Shown: positions 10,852 through 21,714, numbered from the stretch's first letter. The stretch is DNA of 64,000 nucleotides from Plantago ovata (GCA_028274465.1 CM051458.1:53247253-53311252), one strand, 5' to 3'. Notes: generated from the letters alone by a model not told the origin. Numbers and translations are program-made.

Positions 10852-12966
10852 TCATTGATCTCCTTTCCATGCCACGAACCTGTGAATAAGAAAGAATATA
10901 GGCTGCAAGACCACAGTAGTGAGTAGTAATATCAGGCGGTTTGGATCAGGTATGGCTTGCAACACGTGTTGCTTGCCATTCACTTCGATGGTGCAAGTTC
11001 TTTGGTAGATATCCATCACTGAGCGTAGTTTATTCAAGAATGTTTACCCTAAGAGTATGACATCCCCCGTCCCAGGTGCAGATGCCGGCATAACTACGAA
11101 ATTGGTGTATATAGATGCTTCACTAATCTTGACCAACACATTTTTCACAACGCCCTCCGGTCTCATAAAGGATCCATCCGCCAATTGTACAATAGCCCTT
11201 TGCTCAGATAGTTTTCCGATGTTGCTTTTTTCAAACACATTCAAAGGAATTATGTTTGAGTAGGATCCCGTATCTAGTGTGGCACGGACATCTTCAAGCT
11301 CACCAATCCCTACCTTCACATCGAAACTTTTAGGGAGTGGTCCGGGATCCTCTTGTTCCTCATCACTTGTGTTAGAACCGAGGCCCTTCTCTTCTTCCTC
11401 AGCCTGTAGAAGTTCTTCCTTCATGCAACACTTGCACATTACAACCTTCCTGATGGTGATTTCGTCAGATACATCATCAGCCAATGTAATGACATTCGAT
11501 TTCACAGTGCTGCTAGGCAGTTTGCCTTGTTCCCTACTTGCTCCTCGGTCGATCAACTCTTGCATCTTTTGATGGGCAAGCCTAGTGCTCTCTTCCAACC
11601 TATCGAGCCTTGCCCTAGTCTTCTCAGAATCTTCTTCATACCGTTTGAGAAAACTTTGTGTGTGATCAACCATCTTCTGCAAGTTCTCCATCAGTTGAGC
11701 CGTCTTCGACTTCGGTGGCTCTTTCGGAGCGGGATTTTCGCAGTGATCATTACCATAGTTCAGCCTACTACGGTCTTGGTTAGGTCCATAAGTTTGGTTA
11801 GCCGGTGCATATCCTTGATTGTTACGGTATCCTCTTCTCCAAAATCCACCTCGAGGATTCCTACCGTCTTGTCCGTAGCTAACTTCTTGAGCACCAAACT
11901 CCGTAGCAAAGGCTTCTTCTTCTCCTCCTCGAGCCCAGTTGCCATCATCGTACGCCATCTCCGATCTACACATATGAACCCCATGCCCATAGTTCTTGCA
12001 TATTCGGCATACTTCGTTCGAAACAGTTGTTCCGGTGGCGCTCTTGAGGACTTGCTTCAATTCGTTGGTAAAGCACTCGAATTGATCCCCATTCCTCCTG
12101 TACATAGGGGCTTCTTGAGTCGGTGGAGCTTCAGGTCCACGTCTCCTAACCATTGCTCTTGGGTCCTTGAACTGCGAACCCTTAGCAAGCCTTTCGAAAA
12201 CTGCCCAGACGGCTTCTGCGGTTTCCTCCCAAATATTGCCTCGGCATTGGAAATCCACCACTTGTTGGTTCTCGAAGGTTAGTCCATTGTAGAAGTGTTG
12301 GACTAGGTCGGAAAGTTCAAAACCATGGTGAGGGCACTTGTTCGTGAGATCTTGGAACCTCTCGAACGCGGTGTAGATGGTCTCATCATAGTCCTGTTTG
12401 AATCCAGTGATCTGCGCCTTTAGCGCGGTAGTCAAGGTGTGAGGGAAGTATTTCTCCATGAAAGCTGAAAAAACCTTTTCCCAAGTGTCCAGCGAGCCTG
12501 CTGGAAGAGAGCTCAGCCATGACTTGGCTCTGTCGCCAAGTCCCATAGCAAAAACCTTCATCCTCAACTCATCCATTGTTATGTCAGCTCCGGGTCGTGG
12601 GAGTTGGTTGACGAAATCATCGATATCGTGCAAGTACCCCATCACATCTTCCCTTGATAAGCCATAGAACCTCGGAAGTTGTTGGAATGCGTGGTTCTTG
12701 ATCTCCAGATCTCGGGTTGCAGACGAAAGAACTATCGCTGGTCCCCTCATACGATCCTTGGTGGGTTGTACCCATGCCTTCAGTGGTCTAGCTTCTGCCA
12801 TTCCGTCGATTTCCTTGAAGAGACTAAGTAGAGATTCAGAGAAATCGGTTTCCTCTATTTCCTCTAGTGCGCGCCTTTCAAGTAGTCGCCTTCTTTGGTG
12901 GTAGACTCTGTCGATCTCAGCAATTGAATTAGCAAGCGGTGTTCCTGCAGAACGTGTATGCGGCAT
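10852..12966 (-). pseudogene. Element A gag-protease polyprotein (broken near the C-terminus)
   Basis: The frame from 12966 to 11044 codes 640 residues. Residues ~85-245 form an Athila-like capsid domain (QLPRFYGL, DRAKSWLSSLPAGSLDTWEK, ERFQDL, CPHHG). A CCHC knuckle CRICKNYGHGVHMC is at 320-333. Residues ~425-475 are charged and helical, likely a coiled coil. An aspartic protease-like domain at ~548-640 has the catalytic ATLDTGSYSN (Asp565) and ends VILLG. A CAA-to-TAA change stops the frame at 11044-11046; D reads on as QTFLTKLRSV. After it, 10852-11037 still codes KLRSVMDIYQRTC before a frameshift. No pol follows. The start was chosen because MPHTRSAGTPL matches the starts in F and G. Confidence 0.92.
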
Positions 12967-13114
12967 ACACTATCTGTGACAGACTAGGAAAGGTGATTAG
13001 AAACAAACTTAGGAAAGCAGTATCAGAGAGAGATTAACAAGTAAAACTAAAACTAAAAGAATTAGGAATCTAAAGCTGTAAAAATAAACAAATTAAACAG
13101 AAAAAAGGAGTATA

Positions 13115-13133
13115 GTCCCCGGCAACGGCGCCA
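13115..13133 (-). other. Primer binding site of element A (tRNA-Asp)
   Basis: On the minus strand TGGCGCCGTTGCCGGGGAC follows the LTR after the spacer AAT. It matches the known Athila-type PBS complementary to the 3' end of tRNA-Asp. Confidence 0.93.
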
Positions 13134-13136
13134 ATT

Positions 13137-14395
13137 TGATGAACGTGTCAGATTCAGTCAAATAAATTTGTAATTAGCCAAAGGCAATCCACAACTACAA
13201 CGAAAACCGTAGTGTAGCAGTAGAATGACTCGAGTGTCGTTCTCTCAGGACTATACTAGCTTTATCAAATCTAATTAAGAATATAAAAACAGCAGACAGA
13301 TAGCAATAGGGGTTTCTAGCAGATAATGGAGATTAGTGATAGTATGGTTCTTCTTAACATAATGGGTCGATAATCATGCATAAATTCCTTGGTCTTGCAT
13401 AGAGATCTTTGAATCAATCTAGTGTCCTGTTGCAAGTATTAAGCACTACGAAGATAATTTGGTCTGACTAGTCAATCACGAATGTCCTAATGTGTTCCGT
13501 AATTATTCAACACTACGAAGATAATTGGTCTGATGGTCGACTAGTGTCCTATTGTGCATAATAATCAATACAACATACGAGAATTTTGGTTACAACTGAT
13601 CAACGAAATAAAGCAATGACACGGAGTATAATGCGCGATATAGCCATTAGCATGATTATCTTCCCTCGCTAAGAATTCACATACTACCACCAATGATAAG
13701 TTTAGCTACTCATAATAGGCATGCAATCAATAGAAATCATAGAAGAAAACATATTGAAAGAAGATAAAATAAGTAGATAAAAACTGTAAGATACAAAGTT
13801 ACCGAAGGTTGTCAATCTCCGGATGATTGCGATCCTACGCGCTCCAATCTGCTATGAAAAAGTATCCCCTAAGCTACGGAACTCCCAGGACAGGCCCCGG
13901 GAAGTCCCTACCTAAAACTATAGAGAGAGGTGAGAAAGTAGGCTTGGAAAGATATGATTTTCGGAGAGAAAACTGAGCACTATATATAGGCCCCGAATTA
14001 ACTATGGGCGGTTCGCTGCAGGCTGGGGCGGTTCGCCCCCCAGTTATTTCGCGGAATTTCCGCGTTTTCGACGCGGTTTTGGATTTCTTCACCTTTTCGG
14101 ACTCGGTTTCTGACTTCTAGTGGCCTTCTAACCTCCAGATTCGACCCCTAGACTCCAAATCTTATCCGGAAACCTTCAGATACTCCAAATAGGCTTCTGG
14201 AACACCAATTCCTTGTAGACTTCAATATAATTGCCCGGAAATCTCCGAATTTCAACCAAAACCTGTAAAATAAAATCTAAAGGGAAACGTGACACTATTC
14301 TAATAAAATATACTAAAATATAGCTAAATTAACATAGAGGATAGCTAAAATATGTGAAAAAGACTCGAATGAAAGTGTAAAATACACATTCATCA
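13137..14395 (-). repeat. Element A 5' LTR
   Basis: 1,259 bp, paired with 6624-7884 with few differences by eye, which suggests recent insertion. The promoter-like TATA lies near 13980-13988 and would drive transcription leftwards into gag. Confidence 0.95.
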
Positions 14396-14778
14396 TCCTT
14401 CAATCATTGCCGAGTTCGTATTCGCAGTTCATCGTTAACCACCATGAATGCGAAGGACGTAACTCTGCCCAAACTCCATAATCTGCTGAAGACATATGAT
14501 CAAACTCTTCCTAAGAAAAAAAAGTCGATCATGTATGTTGGGCAACCGTCTAACCTAAACCCGAGAAACAAAGGTGCTAAGGTAAGGGAAAGTCGGGAGC
14601 CAAGGCTAACACTTCGAGTGATAAGCCTAAGCGTCTGAACCAGAAAAGGAAGTTCAAGAGGAGCGGAACGGTACACACAGATGAATGTCTTTTCTATAAG
14701 CAGAAAGGGAATTGGAAGAAAGATTGCCCTTAGCTAAGGGCAGATCAACCTAAGAAGCTGCCGGCTTCTAGCTCAGGT
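14396..14778 (+). pseudogene. Copia B gag, C-terminal part with decayed zinc knuckle
   Basis: After element A the gag resumes with the codons for LQSLPSSYSQFIVNHH (14398-14445), then a one-base shift to the frame MNAKDVTLPKLHNLLKTYDQ (from 14444). The knuckle region near 14682-14730 reads ECLFYKQKGNWKKDCP: against the usual C-x2-C-x4-H-x4-C, the second Cys is Tyr and the His is Asn. A stop follows. Roughly 20 residues expected between LKM (6600) and LQSLP are missing at the A insertion. Confidence 0.82.
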
Positions 14779-15718
14779 ATGTTTGTTATTGAAATGAACA
14801 TGACTACTTTTGACTCCAATGGTTGGGTATTAGATACAGCCTGTGGCTCGCAGATTTGTAATAATGTGCAGGGGAAAATTGAACACAGGCTAGTCAAGCA
14901 AGGTGAAATCGACTTGCATGTTGGGAACAACAATCCAGTTGAAACCAAACGCGTTGGACGCTGCAAGATAGATTTACCATCAGGACAATGTTTGGAACTT
15001 GATAATGTTTATTTTGTTCCATCCATTGTCAGAAATATTGTTTCCATTCCATTGTTGGACAATTTGGGTTTTTCCTTTCGATTTGCTAATAATACTTGTC
15101 ATTTTTTGTTAAATGACCAGTATTATGGAAAAGCTCGCTTAGTGAATGGTTTATATATTTTGCAAAGTAGTCTACCTTTATTTCAAATACATAACAAACA
15201 ACCATCTTCAAGTAGGAAGAATAATCCATCTTATCTATGGCATTGTCGGCTAGGCCATATCAATGAAACACGGATTCAAAGACTAAGGAAGTTGGACTAC
15301 TTAGAACCATTTGGTTTTGAATCATATGGTACATGCGAATCATGTGTTAAGGGTAAGATGACGAACAAACCTTTCGTTGGACAAGGTGTTCGTGCCACTC
15401 GCTGCTTAGAGCTCATACACACCGATGTATGTGGACCTTCTAAAGTCCAAGCACGTGGAGGTTATCCTTACTTCGTTACCTTTACTGAAGATTTCTCAAG
15501 GTATGGATATATTTATCTTATGAAGAATAAATCCGAGACCTTTGGGAAATTCAAGGAGTTTAGGAATGAGGTCGAGAATGAATTGAACCTAAGGATAGTC
15601 ACTCTTCGATCAGATCGAGGAGGTGAATACCTTAGTGAAGAATTTATCGACTACTTGAAGGAAAATGGAATTCAATCGCAATGGACCCCTCCTGGAACAC
15701 CACAATTGAATGGTGTGT
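14779..15718 (+). pseudogene. Copia B protease and integrase N-terminal part, cut by element D
   Basis: The open frame holds the copia protease motif WVLDTACGSQIC (near 14823), the HHCC-like pre-integrase zinc domain (WHCRLGHIN ... CESCVKGK) and the integrase core with its first two acidic residues (LIHTDVCGPS and LRSDRGGEYL). It ends at PPGTPQLNGV where D is inserted; the catalytic Glu follows D at about 31150 (SERRNRTLL). This 313-residue piece has no internal stop, so disruption by D may have been what killed the integrase. Confidence 0.93.
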
Positions 15719-16501
15719 AGATGAATGTGTATTTTACACTTTCATTCGAGTCTTTTTCACCTATTTTAGCTATCATCTATGTTAATTTAGCTATATTTTA
15801 GTACATTTTATTAGAATAGTGTCACGTTTCCCTTTAGATTTTATTTTACAGGTTTTGGTTGAAATTCGGAGATTACCGGGCAATTATATTGAAGTCTACA
15901 AGGAATTGGTGTTCCAGAAGCCTATTTGGAGTATTTGAAGGTTTCCGGATAGGATTTGGAGTCTAGGGGCCGAATCTGGAGGTTAGAAGGCTACTAGAAG
16001 TCATAAACCGAGTCCGAAAAGGTGAAGAAATCCAAATCCGCGTCGAAAAATGCAGAAATTCCGCGAAATATTGGGGGGCGAACCGCCGGAGTCAGGGGGC
16101 GAACCGCCCCGGAGATATTTCGGGCCTATATATAGTGCTCAGTTTCTCTCCGAAAATCATATCTTTCCAAGCCTACTTTCTCACCCCTCTCTATAGTTTT
16201 AGGTAGGAACTTCCCGGGGCCTGTCCTGGGAGTTCCGTAGCTTAGGGGATACTTTTTCATAGCAGATTGGAGCGCGTAGGATCGCAATCATCCGGAGATT
16301 GACAACCTTCGGTAACTTTGTATCTTACAGTTTTTATCTACTTTTTATTTCTTTCAATGTTTTCTTATATGATTCTATTGATTTGCATGACTATTATGAG
16401 TAGCTAAACTTATCCATTTCGGTTAGTATGTGAATTCTTAGCAGGGCAAGATTAATCATGCTAATGCTATATCGCCGCATATACTCCGTGTCATTGTTTA
16501 T
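15719..16501 (+). repeat. Element D 5' LTR, partial (broken by sequencing gap)
   Basis: The first base is A in place of T (AGATGAATG for TGATGAATG), set by the TGTGT duplication. It contains degraded GC palindromes (16074-16110), TATA at 16126-16134 and the shared CCTGTCCTGGGAGTTCC motif, then runs into Ns about 780 bases in. The last ~480 bases, the PBS and the gag start are missing. Confidence 0.9.
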
Positions 16502-16601
16502 NNNNNNNNNNNNNNNNNNNNNNNNNNNNNNNNNNNNNNNNNNNNNNNNNNNNNNNNNNNNNNNNNNNNNNNNNNNNNNNNNNNNNNNNNNNNNNNNNNN
16601 N
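16502..16601. other. Assembly gap (100 N)
   Basis: One hundred Ns separate an LTR interior from the middle of a copia element. A round 100 usually marks unknown length. The missing parts (rest of LTR, PBS, gag start of D, and the 5' part of S) would amount to several kb. Confidence 0.97.
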
Positions 16602-16659
16602 TTATTCCTGTCCAAAAGACCAAGTCACTGATTTCTTCTAAGAAATGATAAGTCACAAC

Positions 16660-16940
16660 ATGATTGCTGAAACAGGCATTCAGCAAGTAATTCCTTCAAA
16701 ACAGGTATTTGTTAGGAAACTTGATCACTTGCTGAGACAGAACTCAGTAAGTGAAAGAACTTAAGGATTGCTGAGACGGGTACTTAGACAATCAAAGATA
16801 CTGAAACAGGTATTCAAGTATCAAAGGAATTTTCTGAGACGGGAACTCAGAAAAAGAGCAAAATCTCATCTCTCAGATTTTACCAAAGGATGTCTCAAGT
16901 ACAAAAGAATTACTGATACGGGAAATCAGAAATATCTTTT
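16660..16940 (+). repeat. Degenerate short repeat array in S (CTGARACRGGNAYTCAG-like units)
   Basis: Seven or so units such as CTGAAACAGGCATTCAG, CTGAGACGGGTACTTAG, CTGAAACAGGTATTCAAG, CTGAGACGGGAACTCAG and CTGATACGGGAAATCAG recur at irregular spacing. The word TTGCTGA is frequent in and around them. Confidence 0.6.
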
Positions 16941-17448
16941 AAACTTAGAAAAATATGAGATATCTAAGTAAGGGGGAACTTTCAGCAAGTATCTAGATTG
17001 TAATTCAAACTCGCTGAAAAGATTCTTGTCTATTTCAGCAAGCAATCTATCCTTATTACTCGGTAAATCAATTTGTGACGTTAAGCTGGCACAGATAAAC
17101 TCGCCATAAATCATGACATGAATTCAATCGTGGCCATTGATTAAAAGGAGTATTAATCTAACGGCTAACAAAACAAAAGGAGAGAGTGCTCTGACGGTTT
17201 TAGTTAGTGGGCCACTACGCATTCAATGCAAAGGCTCCACTCTCCGTGTTTCTCTGTTTTACCCTTGCTGAGAACTCAAATCGATTGAGTTTCTCACACA
17301 CCAGAAGACACTATATAAAGAAGGAGTTAGAGAAATGACAAATTCTTTAACTCACATTTCCTTTCTCTGCAATTTCTAGCTGAATTACTGTACCTCCGGT
17401 CAAAAAGCAAACTATCTTTTTCGTACAATTCTTGCTCTATATAAAGAA
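16941..17448 (+). promoter_or_regulatory. Possible internal promoter region in S, two TATA-like boxes
   Basis: No gene is seen in this stretch. TATATAA-like boxes lie at 17313-17319 and 17438-17444, the second only a few bases before the ATG at 17449; the first is better placed for a transcript with a ~100 b leader. This is only a sequence resemblance; AT-rich sequence produces such boxes by chance. Confidence 0.3.
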
Positions 17449-18162
17449 ATGGCTCCCAAGAGACAGTATCTAAGTCCTCAAAATCGTCAAAGGTTGACAG
17501 TGCTGAAACACGCATTGCTCCGGTGACTGCTCGGTGACTTTCTGACCCAAAACACACGAAAGTTGTGTTAAAAACACCGACACGAATCATGAAAAACCTA
17601 TGCCTCCGTCATATCTTGACACTGCAAAGTGTGTGAGATGTTGATGCAATGGGGAGGATTTGCAAAAGAAAAGTACATTAGGTACTTTTATGAACAAGAA
17701 CTTGATGACCAAATGAAGAGGCGCTTGAGTTCATCAAGCAGCAAGGGCCTCAAACTTTATCTCTGCTCGCACTAAGCAAGTGAGCATGATTGATACCATG
17801 GAGTTCTAACAATGCAGAAATCCAGTCCCTTACTACAGTAAAGGAGTCACTGAAAAAGTGATCCTTACTACAGTTCAGAACACGCAAATCGTCCTGAAAT
17901 GGACTGATTTAGCGGATTTTTCAGATTCCAACCACTGGGGAACTGAAGATGACGTCACTGCTTCTGACGAAGAAATTGAAGCTTTCTACAGTGACGTCAG
18001 AAATGCAAAAATGAAGAAAGGCGAGATAGCTCCCGTGACTTGGACAAAGCACGTTAAGAGAAAGCATCTCTGCCTTCACTTGGTCTAGTAGCTCTGCTAC
18101 TGATTAAAGTTCTTGACTCCCAAGTTGGAGGAATTGACCAAGTAGGCCTGAGAAGATGGCCA
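17449..18162 (+). pseudogene. N-terminal part of the S 3' reading frame, degraded
   Basis: The ATG at 17449 opens MAPKRQYLSPQNRQRLTVLK and stops after 25 codons (about 17524). Further pieces include the frame 17858-18088 (WTDLADFSDSNHW, DDVTASDEEIEAFYSDV, IAPVTWTKHVKRKH), resembling the N-terminal domain of plant transposon envelope-like proteins. Frames change several times before the long frame at 18163. Confidence 0.4.
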
Positions 18163-20445
18163 TTGCTGATGCATATCCATGAGAATAAATCGGAACTTAA
18201 CTGGGCTAAGTACATTTTCAACAGGCTTGTTGATTGTGTTACTAAGTTTAAGGTAAAGGTAGAAGACAACAAGGTCTCACCTTCCTTTCCAGTTATGTAT
18301 GGAATCAAGATATGCTATATCCTTGAACATTTCAGGATTCAGCTAAGAAACCCATTGCCAATCAAGAAATCTGTGTGCAATGTGGGAAGATCTTTCTACA
18401 AGCAGAATGTACCTAAGATTGCTGGAAAGAAATCCAAGAAGACAACAACTGCAAATGTTGTCAGCACAAGCCAGCAAGGAAGGTATACAACAGCTGCAGA
18501 TGTTACCACTCAGCAACTTAGAGATGAAACTGCTGTTGGAGGTGGTAACACAAATGAAACTGCTGTAGAAAATCAACAAGGTACGTGTACAACAGCTGTT
18601 GCTGAAAATGCAACAATAGATGACTCTGGGAAACTGGAGAAATCTAAAAGAAGAAAGAGGAAAGCTGATGATGACACTCAGACTGCAGCGTCATCAGCAA
18701 ATCCCGTACCTAAGAGGAAACGGACAAGTAACAAAAGAAAGAAGACACTGGCTTCTCAGTCAGTCCCTAATGTCCAAGACCCCTCAGACAATTCCCAGAC
18801 AAATGCTGAAACGCATTTGCCAGTAGATGTTGCTGAAATAATTACTGAAACATACATCAGCAATGTTGAAGTGTTTGCGGAAGCCTTCAACAATCAACTT
18901 AACGTTGATAACTCTACTGAGAATAGACCACAAGGTAGTGGAAATGAAATTCCTGCCCAAGTCCCAGATATCTACATTGTAGAGAATATAGATGATCCAA
19001 CCATGGAACCAGTAAGCGACATTGCTGCTGATCTGCAAAGGACGGCACTTGCTGATGCTGCTGAACAGATGGTTGCTGAACAAGCAACTCATCAAGTTGC
19101 TGAAACCCAGCTTGCTGATGGACCAGTTGCTGAGATAGCAATGGTTCCAGTTCCTGAAGTTGCTGAAACTCAAGAAGCATCATTCAAAGACGCATCTCTT
19201 GATGCTGAGAATACTGGCCCAAGTTCACCCAAGACTTCAATTGACAAAGTCCAGCTTGTACTGGAAGATTTAAGCAAACAAATGGAGTTGGAGATTGAAG
19301 AATCATCCAACAAGTCAATTGAACTCTTCATGACAAGCAGTGAGCTTAAAGGTCAAGATGCTTCTGCTCAACTTGTCAATTCAGAGACAAGGGAGATTGC
19401 TGAAACCGCACAGCTTTCTCAGTTAGAGCAAAATCAGAAGTCTGCTGAAGAAACAGTCCAAGAAGCTGAAGAAACTGATAATGCTGAAAGGACTGAGCCA
19501 CAACCTGTCCTTCCTCAGCAGGTAGTTAATTCAACCATCAGTAAAACTTCACATTCTGAGAATTGTTCTTTTGCTAAAATTATTCTTTCTCTACAGACTT
19601 CTCAAGATGCAAGTCAGATGGTTGCTGAAGCCTCTGCACCAGAACCAACACTTCCTGCTCAGCAGGTAGTTAATAATTTTGGTATAAAAACTAAGTTTGA
19701 CAGCTTAGTACTTGTATCTAATTTGAATTTATTTCAGGATGAACAAATGGAGGATGCTACTCAAGCTCCTCATGGAATGGAAATTGTACTACATGAGCTT
19801 GCTGACACTCAGCAGGTACATCATGTTTCAGAATTAAACTCTAAAACAATTCTCCAAACCAATCCTGATCTAAATAAAATTCTTTTTCAGGCTCAAAAGG
19901 AGACCACTGAAGTGGTACTCATCACTGAAGATCAGCAAGTAAGTTCTGAAGAACTTTACTTGAGCTTCAAGAGGACAACTTTGTCAAGAGTTGCTAAGTC
20001 CGTCAGCAACTGGCAAAGATGTAGGAGAATGGACTTCTCAGATCTTCATCTTCATCTCTCAAATGAGAAACTCGAAACATTTGTCCACTCCATCTTCATC
20101 TTCACTGCTGAAGCTCGAAACATTTGTCCACTCCATCCTTCCTGAAGAAATGACATATTCTCAGCAAATGAGTTCAAGTCTGATTGCTCAAATCAGAGAG
20201 AATATGAAGGCCAAATTTAAGAGTGCCTCTCCAGCTGAACAAGCTGTGATGCTGAAAGGCTCTTTTGTTCCTGTGGTGGCTGATCCCCACAAACTAACTG
20301 AGGAAGAGGAAGTGACAAGTGTTGGTTTGTACAAGCACGTTGAGCTAGTCATTTTGACAGATGATGAAGAAGAAGAAGAAGATGAGAACATTCCCACTGA
20401 TCCAAGTGATGATGAAGGGAAAGATTCTAAGGACAAAAGGATGAC
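18163..20445 (+). CDS. S 3' reading frame, central part, with four apparent small introns
   Basis: The open frame codes INKSELNWAKY-like and CVTKFKVKVEDNKV segments, a basic stretch (KLEKSKRRKRKADDD ... KRKRTSNKRKK, possible nuclear signal), then a long acidic region rich in Ala, Glu and Gln. Four GT-AG introns fit: 19522-19596 (75 bp), 19666-19737 (72), 19816-19890 (75) and 19939 to 20041 or 20164. The first three have no stops and are multiples of three; removing the fourth skips the stop at 20143-20145 and restores the frame that continues (ending DEEEEEDENIPTDPSDDEGK). The likely protein is the Sirevirus envelope-like product, but no envelope domain is visible. Alternatively it is a captured host sequence. 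Confidence 0.5.
19522..19596 (+). other. Candidate intron 1 in S
   Basis: CAGCAG|GTAGTTAATTC to TTCTTTCTCTACAG|ACTTC. 75 bp, T-rich before the AG, in frame without stop, so it is translatable if retained. Confidence 0.55.
19666..19737 (+). other. Candidate intron 2 in S
   Basis: CAGCAG|GTAGTTAATAA to TTTGAATTTATTTCAG|GATG. 72 bp, in frame without stop, start shared with intron 1 (GTAGTTAAT). Confidence 0.55.
19816..19890 (+). other. Candidate intron 3 in S
   Basis: CAGCAG|GTACATCATG to AAATTCTTTTTCAG|GCTC. 75 bp, in frame without stop. Confidence 0.55.
19939..20164 (+). other. Candidate intron 4 in S (acceptor uncertain)
   Basis: The donor GTAAGT at 19939 is the best of the four. Acceptors TTCTCAG at 20041 and TATTCTCAG at 20164 both move the reading from frame 1 to frame 2, which is open afterwards. 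Within it a segment starting CTCGAAACATTTGTCC is duplicated (near 20069 and 20114). Confidence 0.5.
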
Positions 20446-21714
20446 GATGATGACAATCAAGGTCCAAGTCCTGGTGCTGGTGGATTAAAGTTAACAGCTG
20501 CTGAAACTAATCCCTCTGACAATCAGCAAGCTGAACAACAACAAACTCAGCAAGAATCTCAACCTCCTCCTGCTGATGATGAAAATCAAGCACCTGTACA
20601 AGGTGCTGATACTGAAGAAGAATACGCCAGAAAAAGGGCTGCCTTGAAACATGGCAAGAGTCCAGTTTCTGATGCCAAGGTTACTGAAGAAAACCTTGAA
20701 GATGAGGATGAAGAAGATGAAGATTACCAACGAGCTCTACAAAATAGTCTCGTGATCCATGCAAGGCATACGCAGGATCTGGACATTGGTGAATCTTCAA
20801 GACAAAAATCAAAGGAAGCTCCATCCCTTCCACTTACTACTGGCGCAACTCCAGTTATTGAGTCTCAAACGTTGCCTTCAGCAACTACTCAATTAAAACT
20901 AACTACTGGCGAAACTCCAGTAATTGAGCCACAAACTCAATTGAAACAACTATCTACTGGTGAAACTCCAGTCGTTGAGTCTGAAGCGTTGCCATCAGCA
21001 ACCACTCAACAAAAAGGAAGTGAAGCTACTGACAAAGGCTCAAAAGTCGCTCAACTTGATGAATCTGAGGATGATGACGACTTGTCAGAAAATGAAGATG
21101 AACAAACCAAGCGAGACCCAAAAGTCATTCAGATTCCTCCTCCTAATTATCTCACTGATGAAGGAGATTCATTAAGGGCCGAGTTGCTTTCACAAGATGA
21201 TCAGTTTGCTACTGAACTTAAGGCTCACTCCTTGACACCTAATTTAGTGCCGTTCCCAGGAGTTGAGGAGTTTACTCCCAGAATTCTAGCACTAAAGAAA
21301 GTCCATGATGCCTGCAAAGCTGAAGATGAGGCATTACATGCTGAGAGCCCACTTGACATTGGAAAGATATTGGCTACGGTGCTGAGACGCACTACAACTT
21401 TAACCATAGCTCAGAAAGACATCAGTCTTTATCACAAGAGCTATGAAGAAGATGTAAGTCAAGCTCTCTTGCTAGCAAAGACTGCTCTTGTCAAAGCTCA
21501 GAATATTATGGATGAGAAGGCCGCAACAGAGAAAAGACATGAAGAGAACATGATGAATATTCAAAAAGAGTTAGCAACAATGAACTCTGACCAACAAGAA
21601 ATCATCATGAAATATAACAGTCTCAACACTCTTGCTGAAAATTGCAATGAGTTTTATTCTCTATACATCACTCCGATGTTGCAATCCATGTCTAAGGGGA
21701 AAAGAAGACTATAA
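20440..21714 (+). pseudogene. S 3' reading frame, later part
   Basis: It is open in frame 1 after a one-base shift near 20440 in a GATGAC-rich stretch (DNQGPSPGAGG, then SQPPPADDENQAPVQGAD). It carries three imperfect protein repeats built on TTGETPVIE (20839-21015), acidic blocks and a helical end (KRHEENMMNIQKELATMNSD). It ends at the stop 21712-21714, after which the reading continues one frame over. Confidence 0.45.

Larger units (their letters stand above)
6624..14395 (-). mobile_element. Gypsy element A (gag-protease type, no pol), minus strand, complete with two LTRs
   Basis: On the minus strand: 5' LTR 14395-13137, PBS 13133-13115, gag-protease 12966-10852, palindrome cluster, spliced ORF X region, 3' tail, polypurine tract at about 7905-7885, 3' LTR 7884-6624. 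It contains no RT, RNase H or integrase and is only 7.8 kb, so it depends on another element for mobility. It is inserted in the gag of copia B. The flanks (TTTGT at 6619-6623, TCCTT at 14396-14400) do not form a target duplication. Confidence 0.93.

Noticed and set aside
11057..12904. Plus-strand frames opposite the A gag (up to 251 codons), and minus-strand frames opposite gag in D and F
   Set aside because: They are shadows of the gag frame in the antisense direction; the real protein motifs are all on the element strand.
13115..13133. tRNA-Asp-like sequence considered as a tRNA gene
   Set aside because: Only the 19 bases of the primer binding site are present, immediately beside the LTR, with no tRNA body.
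13874..14092. 72-residue frame in the A LTR, repeated in the D LTR at 30184-30402
   Set aside because: It lies across the TATA region of the LTR and is not open in the LTRs of C, E, F, G or H; similarity between A and D is due to recent common origin.
16394..16686. Reading frames spanning the N gap
   Set aside because: They consist mostly of unknown residues created by Ns.
18163..20145. The S long frame as a viral envelope gene
   Set aside because: No signal peptide, transmembrane segment or furin-like site is visible; only its position suggests an envelope-like label, so function was left open.
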